From contig NZ_JACCFK010000001.1 in assembly GCF_013410405.1 (NCBI RefSeq), forward strand, positions 3,844,001 to 3,908,000: a stretch of DNA of 64,000 bases, written 5' to 3'. Under the pieces are notes generated by a model. It was given only the letters and a program-made list of their open reading frames with translations. It searched no databases and was not told the DNA's origin. Numbering within the stretch: position 1 is the first letter of the stretch; each line of letters starts with the position of its first letter. This document shows, piece after piece, positions 50,968-58,654 of the stretch. Origin of the DNA: Amycolatopsis endophytica. Its GTDB lineage: Bacteria > Actinomycetota > Actinomycetes > Mycobacteriales > Pseudonocardiaceae. The position numbers and the translations under genes were made by a program.

Positions 50968-51171
50968 CCATGAGTGCTTCCCGTTCGCGAACGTCACAAT
51001 CGGCCGTTCGTGCGTCTCACCGTTGAGCGGCCGGCGCGAGCGAGGGCCGGGCCGGCCGCTCGACCGAGACCTGCGGCGCCCACCTTCGCGCCGGACGCGC
51101 CGATCTCATGCAGCCAACACGCCACCGGCGCGAGCCGACTCACCACGGACCGAGCACCCGCTGTCCGGATC

Positions 51172-51280
51172 GGCCAACGCGGTGCCCGGAGTGGCCAACA
51201 CGGCGACGGGAGCGGCCAACACGGTGCCCGGAGTGGCCAACACGGTGCCCGGAGTGGCCAACACGGTGGCGGGAGGGTGG
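51172..51280. repeat. Phased 21-bp repeat array, forward units only
   Basis: Five GGCCAAC cores begin at 51172, 51193, 51214, 51235 and 51256, each 21 bp apart, in the context CGG(A/G)G(T/C)GGCCAACACGG. A looser unit (GCAGCCAACACGCC) is at about 51110. No inverted half is present, unlike the arrays at 36686 and 57304. It ends next to the TetR stop at 51283. Confidence 0.88.
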
Positions 51281-51282
51281 GG

Positions 51283-51882
51283 TCAGGCCCGGTAGGCGGC
51301 CATCGCGAGCTGCTTCCACTCCTCCAGCAGTTGCTTCCGGCGGGCGGGCGCGCCGCCCAGTTCGGCGTCCAGGGCCAAGCCTCGCGTGAAGTTCACGGTC
51401 AGCCAGAACAACGTCTCCACCCGCTCGCGGGGCAGCCCGGGCGCGATGTTCGCGAGCTGGGCCAGCGTTTCCCGGCCCAGCGCGCGGTCGACCGGCCGGA
51501 TCGCGGCTCGGAGCGCGGGGTCCGTGCGCGCCGCGATCCACAGTTCCGTCGCCGCGGTCGCCAGCGTTCCCGAATACCCGGCCCACAGCAGGTCGATCGC
51601 CGCGGGAATGGCCTGCTCACCCGGCGGCAGGTTCGCGAAGGACGAAGACAGCGCCTCCATCCGCCGCGTCGTGAGGTGCGCGACGGCGGCCGCCATCAGG
51701 TCCGCCTTGTCGGTGAAGTGGTGTTGCGCCGCGCCCTTCGACACCCCCGCCCTGGCGCAGATCTCCTGCACCGACGTGCGGGCGTACCCGAGTTCGATCA
51801 GGCACTCGATCGTCGCGTCGAGCAGGGCGGTCCGGGTCTGTTCCCGGCGCTGCGCCTGCGTGCGGTGCCCCCGCTCGGTCAC
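51283..51882 (-). CDS. TetR-family regulator of the acyl-CoA dehydrogenase genes
   Basis: This 199-residue TetR protein has the helix-turn-helix TSVQEICARAGVSKGAAQHH followed by FTDKADL. The ligand domain is unremarkable and begins after LTTRRMEALSSSF. GGGAGG five bases upstream supports GTG 51882. It is divergent from the acyl-CoA dehydrogenase/CoA-transferase pair across a 92-bp region containing a palindrome (51915-51936), so it probably represses them and itself, released by an acyl-CoA or substrate (inference). Confidence 0.88.
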   Translation of the reverse strand: MTERGHRTQAQRREQTRTALLDATIECLIELGYARTSVQEICARAGVSKGAAQHHFTDKADLMAAAVAHLTTRRMEALSSSFANLPPGEQAIPAAIDLLWAGYSGTLATAATELWIAARTDPALRAAIRPVDRALGRETLAQLANIAPGLPRERVETLFWLTVNFTRGLALDAELGGAPARRKQLLEEWKQLAMAAYRA

Positions 51883-51914
51883 GTCGCCTCCCTTTACCGG
51901 CGCTCGCGCCGGAT

Positions 51915-51936
51915 GTACATTCCGAACGGAACTTAC
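51915..51936. promoter_or_regulatory. 22-bp imperfect palindrome, likely TetR operator
   Basis: The site has half-sites GTACATTCCG and CGGAACTTAC around a 2-base centre; 8 of 10 positions are symmetric (GTAnnTTCCG). It lies 33 bp upstream of the TetR start and 39 bp upstream of the acyl-CoA dehydrogenase start, so one bound dimer could block both promoters. Confidence 0.65.
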
Positions 51937-51974
51937 ATTCTGCCCGTCATGTTTTCCACCGCTGGAGGTCACCG

Positions 51975-53120
51975 ATGCCGTTGCCCGCACCGAACAGTTC
52001 CTGGGCGAAGGACCTGAGCGAGTTCCGCGAGCTCGCCAGGACGTTCTGCCAGAAGGAGCTCGTGCCGCACCAGGAGCGGTGGAGCGAGCAGAAGTCCGTC
52101 GACCGCGAGCTGTGGACCAAGGCGGGCGAGGTCGGGCTGCTCGCGATCTCCATCCCGGAGGAGTACGGCGGCGGGGGCGGCACCTTCGCCCACGAAGCGG
52201 TGCTCTACGAGGAGCAGGCGCGCAGCGGCGACGGCGCGTGGGGCGTCTCCGTGCACAACGGGATCGTGGCGCACTACCTGCTCAACTACGCCACCGAAGA
52301 GAAGAAGAAGGAGTGGCTGCCCAAGCTCGCCAGTGGCGAATGGATCGCCGCGATCGGCATGACCGAGCCGGGCACCGGCTCCGACCTGCAAGGCATCAAG
52401 ACCCGCGCGGTGCGTGAAGGCGACGAGTACGTCATCAACGGCGCCAAGACCTTCATCAGCAACGGTGGCATGGCCGACCTCGTCGTGCTGGCCTGCAAGA
52501 CCGATCCGGACGCGGGCGCGGCCGGCGTGTCGCTGATCGTCGTCGAGACCAGCCGCGAAGGCTTTCGTCGCGGCCGTGTGCTGGACAAGGTCGGCCTCAA
52601 GGGGCAGGACACCGCTGAGCTGTTCTTCGACGACGTCCGCGTGCCCGCCGCGAACCTGCTCGGCGAGGAAGGCCAGGGCTTCATCCAGATGATGCAGCAG
52701 CTCCCGCAGGAGCGGCTGATCATCGCGGTGACCGCCGTCGCCGGGATGGAAGCGGCGATCGACCTCACCATCGAATACACCAAGGGCCGCACCGCGTTCG
52801 GGCGCCCGGTCTACAACTTCCAGAACAGCAAGTTCACACTCGCCGACGCGGCCACCGAGGCGGCCGTCGCGCGCGCGTTCCTCGACCAGTGCATCGAGCG
52901 GCACCTCAGGGGCGAGCTGGATGTCCAGGGCGCCGCGATGGTCAAGCTGTGGACCACCGAGCGGGCCAACAAGATCGTCGACGACTGCGTGCAGCTGCAC
53001 GGTGGCTACGGCTACATGACCGAGTACCCGATCGCCCGCGCGTGGACGGATCTGCGCATCTCCCGCATCTTCGGCGGGACCAGCGAGATCATGCGCGAAG
53101 TCATCTCGCGGACGCTCTGA
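51975..53120 (+). CDS. Acyl-CoA dehydrogenase
   Basis: This 381-residue flavoenzyme introduces a 2,3-double bond in an acyl-CoA. Features: GVSVHNGIVAHYL, IGMTEPGTGSDLQGIKT, FISNGGMADLVVLA, and the C-terminal HGGYGYMTEYPIAR with the likely catalytic Glu, then GGTSEIMREVI. GCTGGAGG upstream fixes ATG 51975. Its stop overlaps the next start by one base (TGATG). Long- versus branched-chain preference cannot be read with certainty. Confidence 0.92.
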   Translation: MPLPAPNSSWAKDLSEFRELARTFCQKELVPHQERWSEQKSVDRELWTKAGEVGLLAISIPEEYGGGGGTFAHEAVLYEEQARSGDGAWGVSVHNGIVAHYLLNYATEEKKKEWLPKLASGEWIAAIGMTEPGTGSDLQGIKTRAVREGDEYVINGAKTFISNGGMADLVVLACKTDPDAGAAGVSLIVVETSREGFRRGRVLDKVGLKGQDTAELFFDDVRVPAANLLGEEGQGFIQMMQQLPQERLIIAVTAVAGMEAAIDLTIEYTKGRTAFGRPVYNFQNSKFTLADAATEAAVARAFLDQCIERHLRGELDVQGAAMVKLWTTERANKIVDDCVQLHGGYGYMTEYPIARAWTDLRISRIFGGTSEIMREVISRTL

Positions 53121-54262
53121 TGGCGGGACCACTGACCGGACTGCGCGTCGTCGAGCTGGCGGGCCTGGCGCCGGCGCCGTTCGCGGGCACCCTGCTGGCC
53201 GACCTCGGCGCCGATGTCGTGCGGGTCGACCGGGCCAAGCCGGGGGCCGACGTCCTCGGTGTCCCGGCCGATCCGCTGATGCGCGGGCGCCGGACGATCG
53301 GCGTGGACACGAAGAACCCGGACGGCGTCGAGATCGTGCTGCGGCTGGCCGAGCGGGCGGACGTGTTCGTCGAGGGTTTCCGGCCGGGCGTCGCGGAGCG
53401 CATGGGGCTGGGGCCGGAGCACGTTCAGGCACGCAACCCCCGCATCGTCTACGGGCGCGTGACCGGCTGGGGCCAGGACGGGCCGCTGGCGACGGCGGCC
53501 GGGCACGACATCAACTACCTCAGCGTCGCGGGCGCGCTCGAACCGGTCGGGCGGGCGGGGGAGCGGCCGGTGCCGCCGCTCAACCTGGTCGGCGATTTCG
53601 CGGGCGGTGGCATGCTGCTGGCGCTGGGCATCCTCGCCGCGCTGCATGAGCGCACCACGTCCGGCCGCGGTCAGGTGGTGGACGCGGCGATGGTCGACGG
53701 CGCGGCCCTGCTGATGACGCAGCTGTTCGGGATGCGGTCGGCCGGGATGTGGCCGAACGAGCGCGGCGGCAACGTCCTCGACGGTGGTGCACCGTTCTAC
53801 GACACCTACGAGACCGCGGACGGCAAGTACGTGGCCCTCGGGGCGATCGAGATGCGGTTCTGGGGCGATCTGGTGCGGGTGCTCGAACTCGATCCCGCGG
53901 AGCTGCCGATGCACCTCGACGGGACCCAGTGGCCCCGGCTGCGGGAGATCCTCGCCGCGGCGATCGGCAAGTTCACGCGTGACGAGCTGGTGGCGCGGGC
54001 GGAGGGTACCGACGCGTGCCTGACGCCGGTACTGAGCCCGTGGGAGGCGGCGTCGCACCCGCACAACGCGGCACGAGGCACCTTCGTCGAGATCGGCGGC
54101 GTCGTCCAGCCCGCGCCGGCGCCGCGCTTCGACCGCACGCCGCCCGTCACTCCGGAGGCGCCGCACGAGAAGGGCGCCGACACGGTCGACGTGCTCACCG
54201 AACTCGGCTACGACGCCGGGACAGTCGACGGGTGGCGTGCGTCCGGGGTGATCGCCTCCTGA
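53120..54262 (+). CDS. CaiB/BaiF CoA-transferase, alpha-methylacyl-CoA racemase-like
   Basis: This 380-residue protein resembles 2-methylacyl-CoA racemases: GLRVVELAGLAPAPFAG, LADLGADVVRVDR, GHDINYLSVAGALE with the active-site His region, and GGAPFYDTYETADGKYVALG. Racemases of this type prepare branched-chain acyl-CoA for beta-oxidation by turning the methyl centre. Co-translation with the acyl-CoA dehydrogenase fits breakdown of methyl-branched acids. It could instead be a true CoA-transferase. Confidence 0.88.
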   Translation: MAGPLTGLRVVELAGLAPAPFAGTLLADLGADVVRVDRAKPGADVLGVPADPLMRGRRTIGVDTKNPDGVEIVLRLAERADVFVEGFRPGVAERMGLGPEHVQARNPRIVYGRVTGWGQDGPLATAAGHDINYLSVAGALEPVGRAGERPVPPLNLVGDFAGGGMLLALGILAALHERTTSGRGQVVDAAMVDGAALLMTQLFGMRSAGMWPNERGGNVLDGGAPFYDTYETADGKYVALGAIEMRFWGDLVRVLELDPAELPMHLDGTQWPRLREILAAAIGKFTRDELVARAEGTDACLTPVLSPWEAASHPHNAARGTFVEIGGVVQPAPAPRFDRTPPVTPEAPHEKGADTVDVLTELGYDAGTVDGWRASGVIAS

Positions 54263-54534
54263 CGGCGCATGGCGGTACCGGATCGGGGTAGGACAGGCGG
54301 ATGACGACACGCCACACGCGCGAGTGCGATCGCCTCCTGCCGTGCGTCGCGTCGATCGTTTAGAGTGGGACCGAGTCCGAGCTGAGCACGCAGTGTCACC
54401 GCGTCCAGCCATCCGTGTGAAGGGGTGTGCAAAACGTCCCGGTGACGGCAGGATTGCCGGTGACCGGGGGGATCTGTGGGGTGTACGGGTTCGCGGTACA
54501 CCGCGGACGCACTGGAGCGAGGGGAAAGCAGGCC

Positions 54535-54702
54535 ATGTCGGCGAACACCAAGAAGATCGTCATCGTGGCCGTCGTCGCCCTCGTCCTCTTCTTCCTGATC
54601 ACGCGTCCGAACGAGTCGGCGGCCGTGGTCAAGGACGCCCTCGGCTGGCTCCGTGACGGCGCGGAAGCCATCGTGACGTTCGTGCGCAGCCTCTTCTCCT
54701 GA
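54535..54702 (+). CDS. Small single-TM protein, unknown function
   Basis: This 55-residue protein has one hydrophobic helix (IVIVAVVALVLFFLIT, residues 8-23) after a short basic head, then an amphipathic tail (VVKDALGWLRDGAEAIVTFV). No family is recognised. GGGGAAAGCAGG upstream of ATG 54535 is an acceptable ribosome site. A strong hairpin follows. Confidence 0.6.
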   Translation: MSANTKKIVIVAVVALVLFFLITRPNESAAVVKDALGWLRDGAEAIVTFVRSLFS

Positions 54703-55003
54703 CCCCATCCGGCCGCGGCCGGCACCGTCGCGCACGGTGCCGGCCGTCGTTGCGCGCATTCCCAGGGGAACCACGGAAAGTCACGATTCTCGGCATCTGA
54801 ACGCCCCCGTTCCACCATCCGAGTGGATTGACGTGGTTAACGCGCTGGTCGCTGAATTCCTTTCCGGGAACCTCTGGCGCGGCGGCCCGACTTCGCCCTA
54901 CGGTGCTCACATTGCGTGACCAGCCGGTTCTCGCCGGCGAAACGGTCAATCGCTTCGATCATCGCCGTTCGATGGCTTTCAGTTGGGGCACAAGGAGGCA
55001 GGG
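54703..55003. other. Short gene-free gap with terminator
   Basis: The first part holds the hairpin at 54716-54746. Further on, TTGACG at 54828 and scattered T/A-richer bases (GAATTCCTTTCC near 54853) may mark a promoter for the next gene, but no convincing -10 box is seen. Nothing else is recognised. Confidence 0.45.
54716..54746 (+). terminator. GC-rich hairpin after small TM protein gene
   Basis: A perfect 13-bp stem (54716-54728 with 54734-54746) with a 5-base loop stands 14 bp after the stop codon. Only TCGTTG follows, so the U-tract is weak. Confidence 0.7.
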
Positions 55004-55486
55004 ATGACCGGAGATCCCGGGGTGGATGCGGTGATTCGCCAGTGGGCGTCCGAGCTCGAGCAGACGCCCGAGGAAAGGGAGGCCGACCGGATCGCCTCGG
55101 CCTGGCTCGCCGAACTGCCGCAACAACCACCAGGGATTCCCGGCCAGCGCGAGCGTGCGGGCACCCGGACTTGGAAGCCGCTCGAATCGGCCGACCCGGA
55201 CTACCTCGACGCCATGCGCGAGCGGCTGCCGGAAGTGCCGGACGATCTGCTGGTCGCCGCCGCCGGATGGTGGCAGATGATCGGTGACATCGAAGAGGCC
55301 AAGGCCTGGTGGGACGCCGGGATCAGCCCGATCGACCAGCGCGCGCTGGACTACCGGCTGGCGGGGCTCACCCCGTCCGATCTGTCCCGCCGCCTCGGGC
55401 CGATGACCGTCCTGCAGCACCTGCGCCGCGGCAGCGCCCCGGCGTGGTGCGTGGCCCGGCTCGCGAGGCAGCAGCGCGCCAGCTGA
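55004..55486 (+). CDS. Hypothetical acidic soluble protein
   Basis: This 160-residue protein is not recognised. It is mostly helical, with WASELEQTPEEREADRIASA, then AGWWQMIGDIEEAKAWWDAG and a C-terminal LSRRLGPMTVLQHLRRG. The central GDIEEAKAWWDAGI part recalls a single TPR-like helix pair. AAGGAGG gives ATG 55004 strong support. It reads toward the lytic transglycosylase gene 136 bp downstream. Confidence 0.6.
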   Translation: MTGDPGVDAVIRQWASELEQTPEEREADRIASAWLAELPQQPPGIPGQRERAGTRTWKPLESADPDYLDAMRERLPEVPDDLLVAAAGWWQMIGDIEEAKAWWDAGISPIDQRALDYRLAGLTPSDLSRRLGPMTVLQHLRRGSAPAWCVARLARQQRAS

Positions 55487-55622
55487 CCGTCGTGGCCGCG
55501 TAACGTCAGGAAACGCGGCCTCGTTGGTCAGGTGAGGCACGGTTAGCGCTCGCTTGACGCCCACGCACCTATCGTCGGCGCCGCAGGATCAGGCGCGCGG
55601 ACGTCGGTGGGAGGCACGGTTC

Positions 55623-56504
55623 TTGGACACGGAGCAGATCGAGCACGACCCTGCGGACGTGTCCACCGAGGAGGACGCCGTCGACGGCACTAACCGCCGA
55701 CGGGCCGTCCCGGCGGTGCTCGGCAGGCTCCTGGTCGTGACGGTGGTACTGGCGGCCGCCGTCGGCGGGATCTGGGTGACCACCGCGGTCACCCGGCCAG
55801 GGCCGAGCGAGACCACCACCGAGATCCCGGACCTGGAGAACGCGGCGGCGCCGGTCGCACCCGGCTCGGTGGCCCCGGTCAACGCGACCCTCGAAGGCGC
55901 CCCGCAGACCCAGCCGCAGGAACAGCAGCCGCAGTCCAGCGGTGCGGACCTGCTCACCCGCTGGGCGGACAAGGTGGCCGAGGTCACCGGGATCCCGGCC
56001 CGCGCGCTCGTCGCGTACGGCAACGCCGAGCTGGAGCTGCGCGCCACCCAGCCGAAATGCCGGGTGTCGTGGGCGACGCTCGCGGGCATCGGGCGGATCG
56101 AGTCCAACCACGGCCGGTACGGCGGCGCGGTCCTGCGGGACAACGGACTGCCGTCGAAGGCGATCATCGGTGTTCCGCTGGACGGCTCGCCCGGCATCAG
56201 GGCCATCGGCGACAGCGACGGTGGCCGGTTCGACGGCGACCCGAACTACGACCGGGCGGTCGGGCCGATGCAGTTCCTGCCCTCGACCTGGGCGAAGTGG
56301 GGTGGCGGTTACAACCCGCAGCAGATCGACGCCGCCGCGCTCGCCGCGGCCAAGTACCTGTGCGCCGGCGGCCGCGACATGGCCGCCGCCGGCGGCTGGT
56401 GGTCCGGGATCCTGTCGTACAACAACTCCGTCGACTACGGCCAGAAGGTGTTCGGCCTGGCCGACGCCTACGCCAAGGCCGCCCAGGTCGTCAAGGTCTC
56501 CTGA
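55623..56504 (+). CDS. Membrane-anchored lytic murein transglycosylase
   Basis: This protein of about 293 residues has a short acidic cytoplasmic head, one membrane helix (VLGRLLVVTVVLAAAVGGIW, near residues 32-51), a Pro/Gln-rich linker (PQTQPQEQQPQSS) and an SLT-type domain with GIGRIESNHGRYGG, holding the catalytic Glu, and AVGPMQFLPSTW. It would cleave peptidoglycan outside the membrane. TTG 55623 is favoured by GGGAGG just upstream; the frame is open to TTG 55554 but with no ribosome site. Confidence 0.85.
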   Translation: MDTEQIEHDPADVSTEEDAVDGTNRRRAVPAVLGRLLVVTVVLAAAVGGIWVTTAVTRPGPSETTTEIPDLENAAAPVAPGSVAPVNATLEGAPQTQPQEQQPQSSGADLLTRWADKVAEVTGIPARALVAYGNAELELRATQPKCRVSWATLAGIGRIESNHGRYGGAVLRDNGLPSKAIIGVPLDGSPGIRAIGDSDGGRFDGDPNYDRAVGPMQFLPSTWAKWGGGYNPQQIDAAALAAAKYLCAGGRDMAAAGGWWSGILSYNNSVDYGQKVFGLADAYAKAAQVVKVS

Positions 56505-56527
56505 CCCGGGAGTGCTAGCGTCGTGGG

Positions 56528-56914
56528 GTGCCCACGGGTCTGTTCACGCCGCGCCGCATCGGGATCGGTGTGCTGTGCGTCGCCGCGTTCGCGGTGTGCT
56601 GCGCGCTGGCCTGGTGGCAGTGGAACCGGTTCGAATCGGCGAGCGGCACGTTCCAGAACCTGGGTTACGTGCTGCAGTGGCCGCTGTTCGGGGTCTTCCC
56701 GGCGTTCATGGTGTGGCGGATCTGGAAGCTGCGCCGGCAGGCGGCCGAGGAGGACGCCGCCGAACCGGCCCGCTCCGAGTGGGGCCGCAAGCCGGTCAGC
56801 GAGGTTCCGGCGCCCCGCACCCGGCGGATCCCGGTCGACGACGGTGACGACGAACTCGCCGCCTACAACCGGTACCTGGCCGAGCTGCACGCTCGTGACC
56901 AGCGCGAGAGCTAG
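56528..56914 (+). CDS. Two-TM membrane protein, unknown function
   Basis: This 128-residue protein has two helices (GIGVLCVAAFAVCCALAWWQ and LQWPLFGVFPAFMVWRIW) and an acidic soluble tail ending in DDELAAYNRYLAELHARD. It lies 13 bp before the DUF3817 gene, as is often the case in actinobacteria, so a joint function is likely though unknown. GTG 56528 starts 23 bp after the transglycosylase stop. Confidence 0.75.
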   Translation: MPTGLFTPRRIGIGVLCVAAFAVCCALAWWQWNRFESASGTFQNLGYVLQWPLFGVFPAFMVWRIWKLRRQAAEEDAAEPARSEWGRKPVSEVPAPRTRRIPVDDGDDELAAYNRYLAELHARDQRES

Positions 56915-56927
56915 AAAGGCAGAGTCG

Positions 56928-57284
56928 ATGGTGGACACCGACGAACGCGAAGGCGCCCCGGCCACGAAGGCCGCGCCCGCCCTGCGGGGGCCGCTGCTGC
57001 GCTACCGCGTGCTGGCCTACACCACCGGTATCGCGTTGCTGCTGCTGACGGCGGCGTTCATCCTCAAGTACGGGTTCGACTCGGCGGGGATGATGAGCTG
57101 GGCCGGCGTCACCCACGGCGTGTTCTACATGGTGTACCTGGTGTTCGCCGTGGACCTCGCGCTGAAGGCCCGGTGGTCCATCAAGGGGACGATCCTGGTG
57201 CTGCTGGCCGGGACGATCCCGTTCCTGTCGTTCGTCGCCGAGCGCTCGGTGACGCACCGCGTGCACGCTGGCCGCAAGCTCTGA
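56928..57284 (+). CDS. DUF3817 integral membrane protein
   Basis: This 118-residue protein has the DUF3817 pattern: LLRYRVLAYTTGIALLLLTA, GVTHGVFYMVYLVFAVDLAL and SFVAERSVTHRVH. Three membrane helices are predicted by eye. Its function is unknown. AAAGG upstream supports ATG 56928. It faces speE across a repeat array. Confidence 0.83.
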   Translation: MVDTDEREGAPATKAAPALRGPLLRYRVLAYTTGIALLLLTAAFILKYGFDSAGMMSWAGVTHGVFYMVYLVFAVDLALKARWSIKGTILVLLAGTIPFLSFVAERSVTHRVHAGRKL

Positions 57285-57303
57285 AACCACCCCCGACGGG
57301 AGC

Positions 57304-57440
57304 GGCCAACACGCCGCCGGGAGCAGCAAACACGCGGACGGGAGCGGCCAACACGCCGTAGCCTCGGCGTGTTGGCCGTTCCGGGTGCCGTGTTTGCCCT
57401 TCCGGGTGCCGTGTTTGCTCTTCCGGGCGGTGTGTTTGCT
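57304..57440. repeat. Phased 21-bp repeat array, three forward then four inverted units
   Basis: Forward cores (GGCCAAC or AGCAAAC) begin at 57304, 57325 and 57346. Inverted cores GTGTT(G/T)G begin at 57369, 57390, 57411 and 57432, all 21 bp apart within each half. The array fills the space between the convergent DUF3817 and speE genes and ends 14 bp before the speE stop. Confidence 0.9.
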
Positions 57441-57453
57441 CTTCCGGGGATGA

Positions 57454-58293
57454 TCACCCCCGGAGGCTGTGCGGCACCACCGTCGAGCCTCGCAGCGTCT
57501 CCGCGTCCAGCGTCTCCGGCGTGAAGCCGGCCAGGTGCGCGGTCATCGCCTCCACCGGGTCGGCCACCTCGTCCCTGCGGCCGGACAGGAAGGCCCATTC
57601 GTGCTCGTCCGAGCCGAAGTACACCGGGGTGGCGAACACGTCGCGGAAGCGGGACCACGCGGTGCGCAGCGTGTCGTTGCGCCACAGCGTCGGGCAGCCG
57701 CCCTGGCAGCACACGACACCGCCGGGTGTGAGAAGCGCGGCGCACTGCCGAAGGAACGAAGCTCCGTACAGGCGGTTGTGCTGCGCGTCGGCGTCGGAGT
57801 TCTCGTCGGGCAGGTCGATGACCACCACGTCGTAACCGCCCTCCGAGGCCGCCACGAACGAGAAGCCGTCCGTGTAGTGCACGCGCACCGGGCCCTCGCC
57901 GCGCTCCGCCGCCTCCAGTTCGGCCGTCGTGTAGCCGTAGGGCAGCAGCGCGGCGCACGTCCGCACCGCCACCTCGTCGATGTCCACGTGATCGACCCGC
58001 GAAGCACCGAACGACACCGCCAGCTGACTCGCGACCCCCTCGCTCGACCCGATGATCAGCACGCGCCGCACCTGCGCGGCCAACAGCATCGCGGGCACCA
58101 TCAGCGCCTCGTGGTAGACGAGCTGGCTCGCCTCCGTGCTCTGCCGCTCGTCGTCGCAGAAGAGCGACACGCCCTGCGCCGTGCGGCCGATCAGCATCCG
58201 CTGGAACCCGGTGTGCTCGTCGAACAGCACCTCGGACACGTCCCACACCCGCGTCAGCCCGGCGCCCATGGGCTCAACGATCTGCCGTGACAT
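57454..58293 (-). CDS. speE: Spermidine synthase-like aminopropyltransferase
   Basis: This 279-residue protein has the polyamine aminopropyltransferase layout: VYHEALMVPAMLL, VLIIGSSEGVASQLAVSFG at the nucleotide-binding loop (canonical GGGDG reads GSSEG), VDHVDIDEVAV, and YDVVVIDLPDENSD. It would move the aminopropyl group of decarboxylated SAM to putrescine or a similar amine. The changed GGGDG motif leaves the acceptor uncertain. ATG 58293 overlaps speD by 20 bp; ATG 58269 would avoid the overlap. Confidence 0.82.
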   Translation of the reverse strand: MSRQIVEPMGAGLTRVWDVSEVLFDEHTGFQRMLIGRTAQGVSLFCDDERQSTEASQLVYHEALMVPAMLLAAQVRRVLIIGSSEGVASQLAVSFGASRVDHVDIDEVAVRTCAALLPYGYTTAELEAAERGEGPVRVHYTDGFSFVAASEGGYDVVVIDLPDENSDADAQHNRLYGASFLRQCAALLTPGGVVCCQGGCPTLWRNDTLRTAWSRFRDVFATPVYFGSDEHEWAFLSGRRDEVADPVEAMTAHLAGFTPETLDAETLRGSTVVPHSLRG

Positions 58294-58654
58294 GCTTCTC
58301 CCCACGCTCGACCACCGACATCTCCACCGACGACGTCCGCAGCGCCGCCGCCAGCAACCGCACCGCCACCTCGGGGTCCGCCTGGTCACCGCAGGTGAAC
58401 ACGTCGGCGAACAACGCCCCGATCTCCGGGTAGGTGTGCACCGAAGCGTGCGATTCGGCCAGCAGCGCCAGCACGGTCACCCCCTGCGGTTCGAACCGGT
58501 GCGCGACCACCTCGCACACCGTCGCCCCGGCCTCGCTCACGCAGTTCCGCAGCACGTCCCGCAGGAACGCCGGGTCGTCCAGCAACGTGGGGTCGATGTC
58601 CCTCAGTTCGGCCAGCACGTGGCGGCCGGCGAAGGCGCCGATCTCACGGGTCAT
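58274..58654 (-). CDS. speD: S-adenosylmethionine decarboxylase proenzyme
   Basis: This 126-residue proenzyme is the short prokaryotic class. LLAESHASVHTYPE contains the Glu-Ser cleavage site where the Ser becomes the pyruvoyl group, and the His and Cys (FTCGDQADPE) proton donors follow. It makes the aminopropyl donor for SpeE. ATG 58654 overlaps the decarboxylase stop by 11 bp, so all three polyamine genes are translationally linked. Confidence 0.9.
   Translation of the reverse strand: MTREIGAFAGRHVLAELRDIDPTLLDDPAFLRDVLRNCVSEAGATVCEVVAHRFEPQGVTVLALLAESHASVHTYPEIGALFADVFTCGDQADPEVAVRLLAAALRTSSVEMSVVERGEKHVTADR

Larger units (their letters stand above)
50909..51282. other. Gene-free promoter and repeat region
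   Basis: These 374 bases hold the gabD2 promoter side (with the palindrome at 50951), an apparently unstructured GC-rich middle, and the forward-only 21-bp array that ends at the TetR stop. Short open frames across the array are repeat artefacts. Confidence 0.7.
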
